From the NCBI RefSeq assembly GCF_910592395.1, contig NC_088321.1:8868001-8932000 (forward strand): a stretch of DNA of 64,000 nucleotides, written 5' to 3'. The position numbers and the translations under genes were made by a program. The notes beneath the pieces are model-generated. The model did not search any database and had not been told where the DNA came from. It saw only the letters and a program-made list of their open reading frames with translations. This stretch comes from Lineus longissimus. Taxonomy: Eukaryota > Nemertea > Pilidiophora > Heteronemertea > Lineidae. Shown piece after piece: positions 63,433-64,000 of the stretch; position 1 is the stretch's first letter, and each line of letters opens with the position of its first letter.

Positions 63433-64000
63433 AGCGATATTACACTACTGGCGATGAAAGTCGGTCAGCGATGGCGCTCATCGCGTCCAATCACGCTCAC
63501 TTTAGTTATACAGAGTCGAGATGACCGATTGGACAAATTGAGACCACAATTTTGATATTCTGCGATGATAAATTGTCATTCGATAGCGATATTGCACTGA
63601 TGGCGATGAAAGTCAATCGGCGATGCTGCTCGTCGCGACCAATCACGCTCACTTTGGTTATGCAGAGTCGAGATGCTCAATTGGACAAACTGAGACCGCA
63701 ATTTTGAGATTCTGCGATGATCAGTTGTCATTAGACTAGTAATATTACGCAACTGGCGATGAAAGTTGGTCGGTGTTGGCGCTCGTCGCGACCGATCACG
63801 CTCACTTTGGTTATACAGAGTTGAGATGAACGATTGGACAAACTGACACCGCAATTTCGATATTCTGCGATGATAAGTTGTCATTCGATAGCGATATTAC
63901 ACTACTGGCGTTGAAAGTCGGTCGGCGATGGCGCTCGTCACGACCAATCACGCTCACATGGGTTATGCAGAGTCGAGATGACCTATGGTCAAACTGAGAC
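63433..64000 (+). repeat. Array continues to window end: D, E/C chimera, B3, partial E2
   Basis: D is 63433-63584. An E front (gcactgatgg, agtcaatcgg, ctgctcg) then switches to a C2 back (gatgctcaattgg) at 63585-63737. B3 (63738) begins agtaatatta, and E2 (63890) has ggcgttgaaag and cacatgggttatg. The array clearly extends beyond the window. Confidence 0.88.

Larger units (their letters stand above)
1..64000. repeat. Satellite DNA array, ~152-bp monomer, with higher-order repeats
   Basis: Every stretch of the window aligns to one monomer of about 152 bp that starts, in the phase used here, at agcgatatta. Its landmarks are ctggcgatgaaagt near positions 16-29, gtcgcgacc near 48-56, ttggttat near 70-77, ggacaaactgag near 99-110, and gataagttgtcatt near 135-148. 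Class lengths are 151 (E: one base lost around gacctatgg), 152, or 153 (one base gained in tagactag). About 420 units are present, all in the same orientation. No unique DNA, transposon, tRNA or rRNA interrupts them. The size fits a nucleosome-scale eukaryotic satellite; the family was not recognised. Open frames of 60-116 codons occur on both strands but are monomer sequence repeated, not genes. Confidence 0.98.

Noticed and set aside
1-64000. Protein genes from the many 60-116 codon open frames
   Set aside because: All are the same monomer read in different frames. They occur on both strands, overlap one another, shift frame with each 152-bp unit, and have no start context, domain or constraint visible.
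1-64000. CRISPR array
   Set aside because: Repeats are 151-153 bp and contiguous, with no short unique spacers and no leader or cas genes.
1-64000. CENP-B box (nTTCGnnnnAnnCGGGn)
   Set aside because: The nearest match is attcgatagcgatatt, which has TTCG but lacks the A and CGGG positions. The reverse pattern was checked around cccgaccaatc near 35998 and also fails.
1-64000. Fungal RIP as the cause of the C/T variation
   Set aside because: RIP favours CpA to TpA. The variation here is CpG to TpG/CpA, with CpA and TpG themselves as stable alternatives.
1-64000. Transposon or retroelement insertion within the array
   Set aside because: Monomer starts can be followed through the whole window with steps of 149-153 bp, except at the two deletion junctions. 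No foreign sequence, poly-A tail or target duplication is present.
1-64000. Subrepeats inside the monomer (two ggcgatg motifs about 18 bp apart)
   Set aside because: Only the short GGCGATG motif is shared and flanks do not align, so I see no evidence that the monomer arose from a smaller tandem unit.

Overview
The whole 64 kb window is one uninterrupted satellite-DNA array. About 420 copies of a roughly 152-bp monomer (151, 152 or 153 bp depending on class) lie head to tail in one orientation from the first base to the last. I found no unique sequence, gene, RNA gene, transposable element or inversion. A long, mosaic, higher-order-repeat (HOR) array with nucleosome-sized units is typical of eukaryotic heterochromatin (centromeric, pericentromeric or subtelomeric). 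I do not recognise the family and cannot name the organism. The consensus monomer is about 47% GC. Counting one consensus by hand gives 14 CpG against about 8 expected. The differences between monomer classes are strikingly often CpG versus TpG/CpA, which hints at past CpG methylation.

Monomers fall into recurring classes, named here for convenience: A/A2 (cacatttt; A ends tagact), B/B2/B3 (gttgagatgaacg), BC (B front, C back), C/C2/C3 (gatgctc or gatgatc back half), D (ctcatcgcgtcc), E/E2/E3 (gacctatgg, 151 bp), F (gcgttcaatc), G (B/F intermediate) and H (cactgctgg). These combine into HORs: an ABE trimer of exactly 456 bp, an ABCDE pentamer of 761 bp, a 7-mer A-B-C2-B-C-D-E of 1066 bp, a 13-mer of 1977 bp, a 15-mer of 2282 bp, an 18/19-mer of 2737/2892 bp and a 15+11 composite of 3955 bp.

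Layout. Domain P1 (1-15869) is rich in C/D pentamers and 7-mers, with a 6032-bp long-range repeat (1-3445 again at 6033-9477) and a 1977-bp tandem duplication. Domain Q1 (15870-34122) has no D monomers and is built of the 18-mer, 15-mers and 11/8-mers. P2 (34123-38836) returns to pentamer/7-mer/12-mer. Q2 (38837-54206) repeats the Q logic with a 2283-bp duplicated 15-mer, the 19-mer and two tandem 15-mers. P3 (54207-64000) is a second copy of P2 followed by more rearranged P material. The P2/P3 pair shares private mutations at offsets of 20084 and then 19018 bp; the change is exactly one 7-mer. The array therefore has at least four nested scales: 152 bp, about 0.5-1 kb, about 2-4 kb and about 19-20 kb.

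No protein-coding interpretation holds. The monomer length is not a multiple of 3, short open frames recur on both strands in every monomer, and the longest (116 codons) is monomer sequence only. The window is of interest for array structure and evolution: unequal exchange, gene conversion, two sub-monomer deletions, chimeric monomers and the CpG-biased variation.
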